Positions 29,019 through 38,033 are shown, counted from the stretch's first letter. The stretch: DNA of 64,000 nt from Pimelobacter simplex (GCA_016803235.1 JADCLI010000019.1:1-64000); one strand, 5' to 3'. Notes: generated by a model not told the origin, from the sequence alone. Numbers and translations: made by a program.

Positions 29019-30197
29019 TCAGCGCCAGGCCCGGACCCAGTCGACCTCGAGGGTCGAGGTCCTCGGCGACGACAGCCGCCGCGCGGCCCAGCCGGATCCC
29101 CAGATCTGGGCGAGGACCAGGTTGAACGGCTTGTCGAAGGGTGCCGGCGCCCGGACGTTGGTCGGCACCCAGCTGTGCGACCAGCAGAACTGGTCGTCGT
29201 AGAAGAACCGCATCACCGTCGGCGTCCACTCGACGGTGTAGGTGTGGAACCCGGTGGTCGCCCCGGGCACCGGGCACTCGCGCCCGGTGCTCTCCTGCCT
29301 GCCCTCACCGACGTAGTGGACCGACGGGTAGACCCGGGTCTGGTCGTTGCCGTACCACTCGGCGACGTCGACCTCCCCCGAGAGCGGCCACTTGCCGTAG
29401 GCGTGGTCCTCGGGCGAGAGCCAGAAGGCCGCGTGGCTGCCGGTGGCGGAGGAGAAGCGCATCCGGGCGGAGAACCGGCCGTAGGTCTGGGTGAAGCGGG
29501 AGGTGGTCGTCACGGTCGCGACCTCCGAGCGGGTGGGGAACGGCGCGTAGGGGCTTCCGCACAGGAACATCCGGTCGTGGATGGTCGCGGTCAGGCGCAG
29601 CGTGCCGCCGCCGACGGCGATGGTCCGGCCGTTGTCGACATAGCACCCGCCTTGGCCGGTGAAGACCCCCGTCAGGTCGGTGTCCTGCGCCGTCCAGCGG
29701 GTCCGGTCGAGGGAGGTGCCGTCGAACTCGTCGTGGAAGGTGCAGTCGTAGGAGGACCCGTCGGGGCGTTGGGGACGGGGGCCGCAGGCGTCGACGAGCC
29801 CTGCCGGCGCCGGAGGGCCGGCGCTGCCGACGCGCCGGGACTTGCTCGCCCGGCCTGCCGCGACCGCGCGGAACACGCGCGAGCGGCGTGGCGCGGGCAC
29901 GGTGACCGAGAACCGTCCGTTCGCCGCGGAGCGGCGCACGGCGACCGTGGCCCAGCGCCCGTCGCCGCGGACCTGGAGGCGCACGGCGGTCCGCGGCCGG
30001 GCCCGGCCGTGGAAGGTCACCGAGGTGCCGTCGTGGACAGGACGCCTGAGGACGGGCGTCGCCCGCCCGTCGGCTGCGGGTGCGGCCGGTGTCGCCAGCA
30101 GGCTCGCCGCGAGCGCCGCGACCACGATGGCGACGGCGATCCTGCTCCGTCGGACTCGGAAGCGGCGTCCTGCCGGGCGTGCGCTCACGCTCTCCAT
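29019..30197 (-). CDS. Secreted GH16 glycoside hydrolase (copy 2) with extra N-terminal domain
   Basis: The product has 392 residues from the ATG at 30197. A signal peptide (about residues 1-45) leads to a beta-sandwich-like domain of about 75 residues (VTFHGRARPRTAVRLQVRG, FSVTVPAPRRS), absent in copy 1. The GH16 domain follows (CTFHDEFDGTSLDRTRW, catalytic SGEVDVAEW with Glu275 and Glu280). The two catalytic domains are very similar along their whole length, so this is a tandem duplication with a gained or lost N-terminal module. Confidence 0.9.
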   Translation of the reverse strand: MESVSARPAGRRFRVRRSRIAVAIVVAALAASLLATPAAPAADGRATPVLRRPVHDGTSVTFHGRARPRTAVRLQVRGDGRWATVAVRRSAANGRFSVTVPAPRRSRVFRAVAAGRASKSRRVGSAGPPAPAGLVDACGPRPQRPDGSSYDCTFHDEFDGTSLDRTRWTAQDTDLTGVFTGQGGCYVDNGRTIAVGGGTLRLTATIHDRMFLCGSPYAPFPTRSEVATVTTTSRFTQTYGRFSARMRFSSATGSHAAFWLSPEDHAYGKWPLSGEVDVAEWYGNDQTRVYPSVHYVGEGRQESTGRECPVPGATTGFHTYTVEWTPTVMRFFYDDQFCWSHSWVPTNVRAPAPFDKPFNLVLAQIWGSGWAARRLSSPRTSTLEVDWVRAWR

Positions 30198-30264
30198 GTC
30201 CCTGCTCCTCGCTGCGGGGTGCGCGGTCGTCTCGACGGGGCCGACTTGGCACAGGCTCGCCAGA

Positions 30265-30291
30265 CTAGTGGTCATCGCCGGATGTTGCTCG
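30265..30291. repeat. Second copy of the 26880 repeat end
   Basis: CTAGTGGTCATC at 30265 begins a 27-base stretch that matches 26879-26905 at 24 positions. No inverted partner arm is visible nearby. It lies in the intergenic space between the MFS gene and GH16 copy 2. It is either a truncated element or a shared end sequence of a repeat family. Confidence 0.75.
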
Positions 30292-30329
30292 CAGGTCACG
30301 GTGGCGCCGCTCGACCCCGGCGCGAGCCG

Positions 30330-31577
30330 TCAGTCCCCGATCCGCCGCTCGCCGGCGACCGGGACCACGGCCACCGCGAGCAGCGGGAGCGCGGCGGCGA
30401 GGGCGTACGCCGCGCCGTACCCCCATGCGGTGATGGTGAGCCCGGCGAGGGGCGGGACGGCGACGGCGGCGAGGTGCTGGGCGGTGTTCTGCAGGCCCAG
30501 CGCGCGGCCGGACCAGAAGGGCCCGGCGCGCTCGGCGACGGCGGTGAAGGCGAGCCCGTTGTCGGCGACGGTGACCGCGGACGCGACCACCAGCAGGACG
30601 ACGGCCACCACCGTCACCACCGGGGAACCCGGGGCCTCGGCGGCGGCCAGGCCGAGCAGTGCCATCGTGGCCGCGGCCACGACGGCGACCGCGCGCATCG
30701 GCCGCATCCGGCTGCCGAGGAGGTCGGAGGCCCAGCCGGCGCCGATCCGGGCCGCCGCGCCGGCGACCTGGGTGCCCGCGACCACCAGGCCGGCGACCCC
30801 GGGGGACCAGCCGAGGTCGTCGACCAGCCAGGTCAGTCCGAAGGTCCACACCAGGAACTGGGGGACCACGAGCAGCACCGACGCGGCGTGGATCCGGGCG
30901 AGGTACCGGTCGGCACGGTAAGGATGGGTGGCCCGCGCCCCGCTCGTCGCCGCGGGGCGGGGCGGGTCGATGACGACGACAGCGACGAAGGCGGCCACCG
31001 CCGCCGCCGCGGCGGTCGGGACCCACAGCGCCGGGCCGATGCCGTGGTGGTGGGCGATGACCGCGACCGTGCCGGCGGCGATCCCGACGCCGAGCGGCTG
31101 TCCGGTCTGCCGGATCCCCATCGCGACGCCCCGTCGTTCCGGGGGGAACCAACCGACGACGACCCGGCCCGAGGCCGAGTTCGTCGCCGCCGCGCCGACA
31201 CCGGAGAGGCACAGGGCGGCGGCCATCGGCCAGGGCGAGGCCAGCACGGCGGCGACAGCACCCCCGGCAGCGGTCACCAGCAGCCCGGCGAGCAGCGCGA
31301 ACCGCTCGCCGCGACGGTCGACCACCAGCCCCCAGAGCACCAGGGTGAGCATCATCCCGGCCATCGAGGCCGACGCCACGAGACCGGCCTCGGCCAGGCT
31401 CATGCCGTAGCCGCCGTGGGCCACCGGGCGGTGCAGCTCCGGGATGAGGAAGCTCGGCGCGGTCACCATGGCCGACGTCGCCGCCTGGGCTCCGGTGCCG
31501 GCGGCCAGCATCGCCCAGCGCCGGGCGGCGGACACCGTCCGCGTCCCCGTCGTCTGCGGGGAGGCGGTCGAGGTCAC
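30330..31577 (-). CDS. MFS transporter
   Basis: The product is about 415 residues from the GTG at 31577; the frame is open further upstream but without membrane character. About twelve hydrophobic segments are seen. A typical MFS loop motif (GLVVDRRGERFALL) lies between the second and third helices, and a similar one (GWASDLLGSRMRPM) in the second half. It would export or import a small solute; the substrate is unknown. Two ACGCGCGT palindromes sit just upstream in the divergent promoter. Confidence 0.87.
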   Translation of the reverse strand: MTSTASPQTTGTRTVSAARRWAMLAAGTGAQAATSAMVTAPSFLIPELHRPVAHGGYGMSLAEAGLVASASMAGMMLTLVLWGLVVDRRGERFALLAGLLVTAAGGAVAAVLASPWPMAAALCLSGVGAAATNSASGRVVVGWFPPERRGVAMGIRQTGQPLGVGIAAGTVAVIAHHHGIGPALWVPTAAAAAVAAFVAVVVIDPPRPAATSGARATHPYRADRYLARIHAASVLLVVPQFLVWTFGLTWLVDDLGWSPGVAGLVVAGTQVAGAAARIGAGWASDLLGSRMRPMRAVAVVAAATMALLGLAAAEAPGSPVVTVVAVVLLVVASAVTVADNGLAFTAVAERAGPFWSGRALGLQNTAQHLAAVAVPPLAGLTITAWGYGAAYALAAALPLLAVAVVPVAGERRIGD

Positions 31578-31591
31578 CGTCCCAGTCAAGC

Positions 31592-31621
31592 ACGCGCGTC
31601 CCACAAAATGAGACGCGCGTC
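31592..31621. promoter_or_regulatory. Two ACGCGCGTC direct repeats, 21 bases apart
   Basis: ACGCGCGTC occurs at 31592-31600 and 31613-31621. Each contains the 8-base palindrome ACGCGCGT, and the 21-base offset is two helical turns. A CACAA/TTGTG pair also flanks the second copy. The site lies 15 bases upstream of the MFS start and reads as a double operator for a dimeric regulator; no regulator gene is adjacent. Confidence 0.45.
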
Positions 31622-31715
31622 TTGTGATGTGGACGATTCGATGGCGCGCGGCCGGCCGGTCCCTACCGAATTCTGGGGACTCCGGCCGCATCCCCTCCCG
31701 CTGGGGCCACATCCT

Positions 31716-31745
31716 CCCTGACGCTGGTCATCCGGCGCGTCAGGG
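31716..31745. promoter_or_regulatory. Stem-loop in the leader of 31776
   Basis: CCCTGACGC (31716-31724) pairs perfectly with GCGTCAGGG (31737-31745) across a 12-base loop. It ends about 30 bases before the ATG at 31776, just ahead of a GGAGGGA ribosome site. It may be an operator or an RNA hairpin in the leader. Confidence 0.4.
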
Positions 31746-31775
31746 GGGCGCGCCGGACCAACGGAGGGATCACCG

Positions 31776-32669
31776 ATGGAACGACCGAGCCGGCACGGCC
31801 TCGAGGACCTGACCGACCTCGCCGACCTCGTCGGCAACGCGCTCGAGTGCGCCGTGCGTCTGATGCCGCAGCCGGACCTGCCCGGCGAGACGCAGTACCA
31901 CGCCTACGACGACCGGGCGCGGCGCGTCGCGGTCGTGCGCTGGGCGCGGGACGACGCCGGCGCGCAGCGGATCCTCGACGGGGCCACCGCTCTGGCCACC
32001 CTCGAGGCGCACCGCCACGCCAGCCGCCTGCTCGCTCCCCGCCTGGTCGCGCTGACCGGCTGGCACGGCCGGCCGCTCCTCATCCAGGAGTGGTTCGAGT
32101 CGCCGTACCCCGGCCGGGTCCCGACCCGCCCCGCCCGGTACGACGCCGAGCGGGTCGTCGTCGAGCTCGCCACGACCGCGGACCTCGACCACTCCTACGC
32201 GGGCGACCTGCGCCATCGGCTCCAGGCGCTGCCGGCCACGGCGTTCGGCGACCAGCTGCTGGCCGCGCTCGACCAGCTCGCCTCGCGTCACGACCTCGAC
32301 GCGCTGCCGCGGGGCGCGTGGCACGGGAACTGGTCGCGCAGCACCGTCGCCGCCGGCCACCACGGCACCGTCCTGGTGCGCGAGTGGGACCGGTACGGCC
32401 TGAACCGGCCGATCGGCTTCGACACCCTGCACTTCCGCCTCGTCGAGCTGCGCGGCGAGCTGCGCTGGCACGGCGCGGGCACCGCGCTGGTCGAGGAGGC
32501 GCCGCGTCTGCTGGGCCGTTGGCACGGCCGGGTGGTCGGCGAGGCCCGCTGCGTCGCCCGCCTGCTCCTGGTGGAGCTGGCCGTGCGTGAGCTGAGCGAG
32601 GTCGGCCCGGGCCGTGCCCCGGTCTCCTGGGTCGCCGACTGGATCGCCCCGACCATGTTCAGCGCCTGA
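31776..32669 (+). CDS. Phosphotransferase-fold protein with altered active site
   Basis: The product has 297 residues, preceded by GGAGGGA. The C-terminal half resembles aminoglycoside phosphotransferase/choline-kinase-like proteins: LPRGAWHGNWSRSTVA corresponds to the catalytic HGDxxxxN loop and VREWDRYGLNRPIGFD to the following metal-binding segment. The catalytic Asp of HGD is replaced by Asn here. So the fold is likely but kinase activity is doubtful. Neighbours give no clear pathway. Assignment is from motifs only. Confidence 0.55.
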   Translation: MERPSRHGLEDLTDLADLVGNALECAVRLMPQPDLPGETQYHAYDDRARRVAVVRWARDDAGAQRILDGATALATLEAHRHASRLLAPRLVALTGWHGRPLLIQEWFESPYPGRVPTRPARYDAERVVVELATTADLDHSYAGDLRHRLQALPATAFGDQLLAALDQLASRHDLDALPRGAWHGNWSRSTVAAGHHGTVLVREWDRYGLNRPIGFDTLHFRLVELRGELRWHGAGTALVEEAPRLLGRWHGRVVGEARCVARLLLVELAVRELSEVGPGRAPVSWVADWIAPTMFSA

Positions 32670-32722
32670 CCCCGCCCCCGCGCGGGGAATGAAGCGAAAC
32701 ACTTCCGGGCACCCTTGCGGGT

Positions 32723-33946
32723 GTGGAGATCGACGCGTCGTTGACCCGCACCCTGGAGCTCCTCGCCGAGGGCGTGATCGAGTTCGCCGGGTTCCGCGTC
32801 GCTGCCGTCAGCCTGGTCGACGACGGCGTCCTGCACACCGTGACGGTCGTCGGCGACGACACCGCCGCCGCCCAGCTCGTCGACCAGCGCACGCCGGTCG
32901 CCCTGCTCCAGCGCGAGCTCGCCGCCGCGGAGACGTGGGGTCCACTGCGCTTCCTCCCCGCCGACCGCTCCGGTGGCCACCTCGCCGACCACCTGTGGGT
33001 CCCCGACGTCGTCCCCCTCCAGGCAGCGGACGCGTGGGACCCCCGCGACCTGCTCTGCGGGCTGCTCCGCGACCACGACGGGCGGCTGCGGGGGGTGCTG
33101 TGGGTCGACCTGCCCGACAACGGCCGCCGGCCCGACGCCGCCCAGCGGGCGACCCTGCAGATGTACGTCCGCCTCGTCGAGCGGGCGCTGGTCACCGCCC
33201 TGGAGCGCGACGACCTCGAGCTGCGGGTCGAGCACGAGCGCGCGATCGCCGAGTACCGCCGCAGCATCATCGACGTGCTGTCCCACGAGCTGCGCGGCAC
33301 GGCTGCCGCCATCGCGCACACGGTCGACGCCCTGCGCGGCGAGCCCGGGCTGGGCGCCGGCGTGGTCGCCGGGCTCGACGTGGTGCAGGGCGGCACCGAG
33401 CGGCTCCGCTCGGTGGTCGACGACATGGCGACCCTCGTCGACCTGGGGCGCACCGACGCACCCCTCCGGGCGGTGACCACCGACCTCGGCGCCGTCGCCC
33501 GCGAGGCGATCGCGCTGCACGCCGCGGAGGCCCGCAGCCGGGGCGTCGGCGTCGAGCTCGACGTCGCCGGGACCCCCACGCTGCGCGGCGACCCGGAGGA
33601 CCTCGACCGGATGGTCGCCAACCTGGTGTCGAACGCGGTCAAGTACTCCGAGCACGGCGGACGGGTCGTGGTCCGGGTGGTCTCGGACCCGGCGTCCGTG
33701 GTCCTGACCGTCAGCGACGTCGGGATCGGGATCGACGAGGCCGACCGGGACCGGGTCTTCGAGGAGTTCTTCCGCTCCCGCCACGGTGCCGTGCGCCGCC
33801 GTCCCGGTGCCGGCCTGGGCCTGGCCATCGTGCAGCGGGTCGTCACCCTGCACGGCGGCCTGGTCCGCGTCGACTCCGCACTCGGCGCCGGCGCGACGTT
33901 CACCGTCGAGCTGCCCCGGGCGGGCGCCGTACCCGAGGCGGGGTGA
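32723..33946 (+). CDS. Sensor histidine kinase (GAF-type input, soluble)
   Basis: The product has 407 residues with a GTG start. The N-terminal 150 residues look like a GAF-type sensory domain without membrane segments (FAGFRVAAVSLVDDGVLHTV, RLRGVLWVDLP). The HisKA helix has His188 in DVLSHELRG. The ATPase domain has NLVSNAVKYSEHGG, VSDVGIGIDEADR and GAGLGLAIVQRVV. A cytoplasmic signal or redox cue is likely. The response-regulator gene starts 4 bases after its stop. Confidence 0.9.
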   Translation: MEIDASLTRTLELLAEGVIEFAGFRVAAVSLVDDGVLHTVTVVGDDTAAAQLVDQRTPVALLQRELAAAETWGPLRFLPADRSGGHLADHLWVPDVVPLQAADAWDPRDLLCGLLRDHDGRLRGVLWVDLPDNGRRPDAAQRATLQMYVRLVERALVTALERDDLELRVEHERAIAEYRRSIIDVLSHELRGTAAAIAHTVDALRGEPGLGAGVVAGLDVVQGGTERLRSVVDDMATLVDLGRTDAPLRAVTTDLGAVAREAIALHAAEARSRGVGVELDVAGTPTLRGDPEDLDRMVANLVSNAVKYSEHGGRVVVRVVSDPASVVLTVSDVGIGIDEADRDRVFEEFFRSRHGAVRRRPGAGLGLAIVQRVVTLHGGLVRVDSALGAGATFTVELPRAGAVPEAG

Positions 33947-33950
33947 TCGC

Positions 33951-34622
33951 GTGCCCAGCCGGCTCCGAGTCGTGCTCGTCGAGGACCACGCACTGTTCGC
34001 GCAGTCACTCGACTTCGCCCTGACCCGCGAGGGGTACGACGCCCGGGTGCTCACGCCCGAGGACTTCCCGACGCCGGGTGCGCTGCTGGGCCGGGTCCGC
34101 GAGCTGCGGCCGCGGATCGTGCTGCTCGACCTCGACCTCGGGCCGCTCGGCGACGGGCGGCTGCTGATCGGGCCGCTGGCGCAGGCCGGGATCCCGGTCG
34201 TGGTGCTGACCGCGACCTCGGACCGGGTGCGGTGGGGCGAGTGCCTGGCGGTCGGGGCGCGCCGGGTGCTCTCGAAGGCCGGCACCCTCGACGGCGTGCT
34301 CGCCACGATCACCGCCCTGGCGCAGGGCCGCGCGGTCCTCGACGAGACCGAACGGGCCGAGCTGATCGCCCTCGCCCGTGCGAACGGCCGCGAGCACCGG
34401 GAGATCCGGGCCCGGTTCGAGCTGCTCACCCCCCGCGAGTCCGTGGTGCTCGGCCACCTGATGCGCGGCGAGACCGTGCACGACGTCGCGGCCGCGTTCG
34501 TGGTGTCCGAGAACACCGTGCGTACGCAGGTGAAGCGGATCCTCGGCAAGCTCGAGGTGTCCTCGCAGCTCGCTGCGGTCGGGCTGGCGAACCGGGTCGG
34601 GTGGCATCCGCCTGCTGCATGA
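33951..34622 (+). CDS. LuxR-type response regulator
   Basis: The product has 223 residues from the GTG at 33951. The receiver domain has VLVEDH, Asp60 (IVLLDLDLG) and the Lys in VLSKAGTL. The C-terminal helix-turn-helix is LLTPRESVVLGHLMRGETVHDVAAAFVVSENTVRTQVKRIL in pieces. It partners the histidine kinase 4 bases upstream. The stop codon overlaps the first bases of the long inverted repeat at 34621. Confidence 0.9.
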   Translation: MPSRLRVVLVEDHALFAQSLDFALTREGYDARVLTPEDFPTPGALLGRVRELRPRIVLLDLDLGPLGDGRLLIGPLAQAGIPVVVLTATSDRVRWGECLAVGARRVLSKAGTLDGVLATITALAQGRAVLDETERAELIALARANGREHREIRARFELLTPRESVVLGHLMRGETVHDVAAAFVVSENTVRTQVKRILGKLEVSSQLAAVGLANRVGWHPPAA

Positions 34623-34726
34623 ATCGCCGGTCGACAGGCGATTCGGTCACTTGTCGGGCACTTCTGTCACTTGTCGCGTGTTGCAACGCCCGACAAGTGC
34701 GGGAACAACCGGTCGACCGGCGATTC
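34621..34726. repeat. Long imperfect inverted repeat between convergent genes
   Basis: Arms of about 40 bases (34621-34660 and 34687-34726) share GAATCGCCGGTCGAC (15 of 15) and CACTTGTCGGGC (12 of 12), with mismatches between these blocks. The loop carries a further GTCACTTGTCG, which repeats part of the left arm directly. It starts at the stop codon of the response-regulator gene and ends 8 bases before the GH65 stop. It could act as a bidirectional terminator or be a mobile fold-back. Confidence 0.8.
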
Positions 34727-34733
34727 CTGCGCC

Positions 34734-37250
34734 TCAGTCCCCACTCGGCACGATCGCCGAGATCACCGTCCCGTCCGCGCGCTGGATCCCGGCGGGGTAC
34801 GGCGGCTCGCCGTCCAGGCGCGGGCCCTGGTGCTCGAGCGGGACGACCACGGGCTCACCGACGCCGACCTTGACCAGGGAGCCGCGCACCGCGAACGTGA
34901 CCGGCTCGGTGCCCTGCTCGACGTACAGCTCCAGCTCCTCGGGGCGGACCGTGACCCGGACCCGGGTGCCGTGCAGGGTCACCCGGAAGACCAGCGACGA
35001 CCACTCCTCCGGCAGCCGGGGGTCGAGCTGGAACTGCTGGTCGCCGGCCCCGGAGCCCCGGTCGCGGAAGCCGCCGAAGCCGCCGACCAGGGCGCTCCAC
35101 ACGCCGCCGGTGGAGGCGACGTGGACGCCGTCGGCGGTGTTGTTGTGGCGGTCGGCGAGGTCGACGAAGAGCGCGGCGTGGAAGTAGCGCAGCGCGAGCG
35201 CGTGGTAGCCGACTTCGGCGGCGACGATCGACTGCACCACCGCGGACAGGGTGGAGTCGCCGGTGGTGATCGGGTCGTAGTACTCGAAGTCGGCCCGCTT
35301 CTGCTCGGGGGTGAAGTCCTCCCCCTGCAGGTAGAGCGCGAGCACGACGTCGGCCTGCTTGAGCACCTGGAACCGGTAGATCACCAGCGGGTGGTAGTGC
35401 AGCAGCAGCGGCCGCATGTCGAGCGGCGTGTTCTCCAGGTCCCACATCTCGCGCTCGAGGAAGTGCGCGTCCTGCGGGTGGATGCCGAGGAAGGCGTCGA
35501 ACGGGATCGACATGCCGTCGGCGCACTCGGCCCACTCGTCGGGCTCGTCCGAGGTCAGTCCGGTGCGGCGCACCAGGTCGTCGTACGCCGCCGGGTCGTC
35601 GCGCTGCAGCTCCCACACCGCGCGGGCGGCGCGACGGAGGTTGAAGCGCGCGAGCACGTTCGTGTACAGGTTGTCGTTGACGACGGTGGTGTACTCGTCG
35701 GGCCCGGTGACGCCGTGGATGTGGAAGGTCCGTCTCGTCTCGTCCCGCCAGAAGCCCAGGTCCGCCCACAGGCGCGCGGTCTCGACGAAGATGTCGACCG
35801 CCTCGCGGGCCAGGAACTCCTCGTCGCCGGTGGCGCCGACGTACTGGCTCAGGGCGAAGGCGATGTCCGCGTCGATGTGGTACTGCGCGGTGCCTGCCGC
35901 GTAGTAGGCCGACGCCTCCTGCCCGCTGATCGTGCGCCACGGGAACAGCGCGCCCTTCTGGGAGAGCTCGCGAGCCCGGGAGCGGGCGCTGTCGAGCAGG
36001 TTGTAGCGGAACCGCAGGGCGTTGCGCGCCGCCCACGGCATCGTGTAGGTGAGGAACGGCATCACGTAGATCTCGGTGTCCCAGAAGTAGTGCCCGCCGT
36101 AGCCGGACCCGCTCACGCCCTTGGCCGCGATGCCCTGCCCCTCGGCGCGCGCGGAGGCCTGCAGGACCGAGAAGAGGTTCCACCGGATCGCCTGCTGGAC
36201 GGCCGGATGGCCGGGGACCTCGACGTCCGCGCGTGCCCAGAAGGCGTCGAGCCAGGCCTCCTGCGCCGCGAACTGCTGCGCCACCCCCTCCTCCCAGGTG
36301 CGGGCCAGGGTCCGCTCGCAGCGGTCGATCAGCTCGCGCGGCGGCACGGTGGCCGCGGTGTGGAAGGAGACGAGCTTGGTCAGCCGCACCGGCACGCCGG
36401 GCTCGGCCGCGATCCGGTAGATCGCCTTGGCCAGGTCGTCCTCGGCGTGCACCACCATCGAGTACGACGCGTCCGTCTCCAGCACGTGGTCCGCGACCAC
36501 CCCGAGCGTCATCCCGCTCTGCGCGGTCCGGTAGCCGAGCTTGAGCCGCCCGGTCTCCGCGTCGGCCTCGTGGATCCGGGGGACCAGCACCCGGCGGTCG
36601 AAGTCCTCGGCCCGTCGCGGGTCGGCCGTGCCGCCGCCGCTCTGGTCCAGCGGGCCGGCCTCGCGCTGCTCGTCCTGCCGGTTGACCAGCTGGGAGGAGA
36701 TCGCCAGCGAGGCGCGCTGGTCGAGCAGGGTGACCTCGAAGGTGAGGACCGCGAGGTGGCGCTGCTCGAGCGGCACCATCCGGGTGCTGCGGATGCGGAC
36801 CCGCTTGCCGCCCGGCGTGCGCCACAGCAGGTCGCGGGTGAGCACCCCGGTGCGGAAGTCGAGCGAGCGCTCGTACTCCAGGAGGTCGGCCACGGAGACC
36901 TGCAACGGCTCGTCGTCGACGTAGAGCCGGATCACCTTGGGATCCGGCACGTTGACGATGGTCTGCCCGATCCGCGCGAACCCGTAGGCCTCCTCGGCGT
37001 GCGAGATCGGCCAGGTCTCGTGGAAGCCGTTGATGAAGGTCCCGTCGAGGTGGGCGTCGCGGCTCTCGGAGTAGTTGCCGCGCATCCCGAGGTAGCCGTT
37101 GCCGACGGTGAACAGCGACTCGGTGGTGCCGAGGTCGCTCTGGTCGAACCTGGTCTCGACCAGGCGCCACTCGTCGACGGGGAACCGGGTGCGGTCCAGC
37201 GGGTCCGCGGCCGGGGGCGCCTTGTGGGACGGGCCCTCCGGCGCGTTCAT
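34734..37250 (-). CDS. GH65 family disaccharide phosphorylase (trehalose/maltose/kojibiose type)
   Basis: The product has 838 residues. The GH65 fold is recognised from TESLFTVGNGYLGMRGNY, GYGGHYFWDTEIYVMPF, and HIHGVTGPDEYT with catalytic Glu519. The stretch near LLLHYHPLVIYRFQVLKQADVV matches the phosphate- and sugar-binding part. It would convert a glucosyl disaccharide and phosphate into beta-glucose 1-phosphate. The downstream product is handled by the coupled beta-phosphoglucomutase gene (4-base ATGA overlap). The specific disaccharide is not certain; trehalose or maltose is usual in actinobacteria. Confidence 0.88.
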   Translation of the reverse strand: MNAPEGPSHKAPPAADPLDRTRFPVDEWRLVETRFDQSDLGTTESLFTVGNGYLGMRGNYSESRDAHLDGTFINGFHETWPISHAEEAYGFARIGQTIVNVPDPKVIRLYVDDEPLQVSVADLLEYERSLDFRTGVLTRDLLWRTPGGKRVRIRSTRMVPLEQRHLAVLTFEVTLLDQRASLAISSQLVNRQDEQREAGPLDQSGGGTADPRRAEDFDRRVLVPRIHEADAETGRLKLGYRTAQSGMTLGVVADHVLETDASYSMVVHAEDDLAKAIYRIAAEPGVPVRLTKLVSFHTAATVPPRELIDRCERTLARTWEEGVAQQFAAQEAWLDAFWARADVEVPGHPAVQQAIRWNLFSVLQASARAEGQGIAAKGVSGSGYGGHYFWDTEIYVMPFLTYTMPWAARNALRFRYNLLDSARSRARELSQKGALFPWRTISGQEASAYYAAGTAQYHIDADIAFALSQYVGATGDEEFLAREAVDIFVETARLWADLGFWRDETRRTFHIHGVTGPDEYTTVVNDNLYTNVLARFNLRRAARAVWELQRDDPAAYDDLVRRTGLTSDEPDEWAECADGMSIPFDAFLGIHPQDAHFLEREMWDLENTPLDMRPLLLHYHPLVIYRFQVLKQADVVLALYLQGEDFTPEQKRADFEYYDPITTGDSTLSAVVQSIVAAEVGYHALALRYFHAALFVDLADRHNNTADGVHVASTGGVWSALVGGFGGFRDRGSGAGDQQFQLDPRLPEEWSSLVFRVTLHGTRVRVTVRPEELELYVEQGTEPVTFAVRGSLVKVGVGEPVVVPLEHQGPRLDGEPPYPAGIQRADGTVISAIVPSGD

Positions 37251-38008
37251 GCGCGTCCCTCCTCGTCGGGGACCAGGTCCGCGAGATCGGGTACGACGAG
37301 ATCGGCCCCCGCCCCGCGCAGGGCGTCCTCGCCCGCCCCGCGGTCGACGCCGATGACCAGCCCGAAGTCGCCGGCCCGGCCGGCGGCCACGCCGCTGACC
37401 GCGTCCTCCAGCACGACCGCCCGGTCGTTCGTGGCTCCGAGCTGGTGGGCGGCGTAGGCGAAGGTGTCGGGCGCCGGCTTGCCGGGCAGGTGCAGGTCCG
37501 CCGCGACCCCGCCGTGCACCACCAGCGCGAAGTACTCGCTCAGGTCGGCCGCGGCGAGCACGTCGGGGGCGTTGCGCGACGACGACACGACGGCCATCGG
37601 GATGCCGCGGCGGTGCAGCGCGAAGATCAGCTGGACCGAGCCGGCGTACGGCACGACGCCCTCGGCGGCGAGGATCGTCTCGAAGGCGTCGTTCTTGCTG
37701 TTGCCGAGCCCACACACGGTCTGTGCTGTCGGCGGATCGTCGGGCGAGCCCTCGGGCAGCGTGATCCCGCGGGCGACCAGCACGGACCGGACGCCGTCGT
37801 AGCGCGGCTTCCCGTCGACGTGGGCGAAGTAGTCCTGCTCGGTGTAGGGCGGGTAGGCCACCCCGTCCTCGGCCGACCTGCGGGTGAGGAAGGTGTTGAA
37901 CATCGCGTCCCACGCGTGCATGTGCACCACGGCGGTCGGCGTCACCACCCCGTCGAGGTCGAACAGCACGGCTTTCCAGGCATCCCAGTCCACTTGTGTC
38001 CGAGGCAC
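37247..38008 (-). CDS. Beta-phosphoglucomutase family HAD phosphatase/mutase
   Basis: The product has 253 residues with a GTG start. HAD motifs are visible: VLFDLDGVVTPT (motif I Asp residues), VVSSSRNAPDVL (motif II), and KPAPDTFAYAA plus VVLEDAVSGVAAG (motifs III and IV). Beta-phosphoglucomutases convert beta-glucose 1-phosphate to glucose 6-phosphate, the step expected after GH65 phosphorolysis. Overlap with the downstream GH65 gene confirms the pairing. Confidence 0.9.
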   Translation of the reverse strand: MPRTQVDWDAWKAVLFDLDGVVTPTAVVHMHAWDAMFNTFLTRRSAEDGVAYPPYTEQDYFAHVDGKPRYDGVRSVLVARGITLPEGSPDDPPTAQTVCGLGNSKNDAFETILAAEGVVPYAGSVQLIFALHRRGIPMAVVSSSRNAPDVLAAADLSEYFALVVHGGVAADLHLPGKPAPDTFAYAAHQLGATNDRAVVLEDAVSGVAAGRAGDFGLVIGVDRGAGEDALRGAGADLVVPDLADLVPDEEGRA

Positions 38009-38033
38009 CTCAACAGGCTAGCCGTCCGCGTTC

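Noticed and set aside
31592..31745. Intergenic palindromes as a defence-system or phage attachment site
   Set aside because: No integrase, tRNA or phage gene is nearby. The sites fit operator or leader hairpin roles better.
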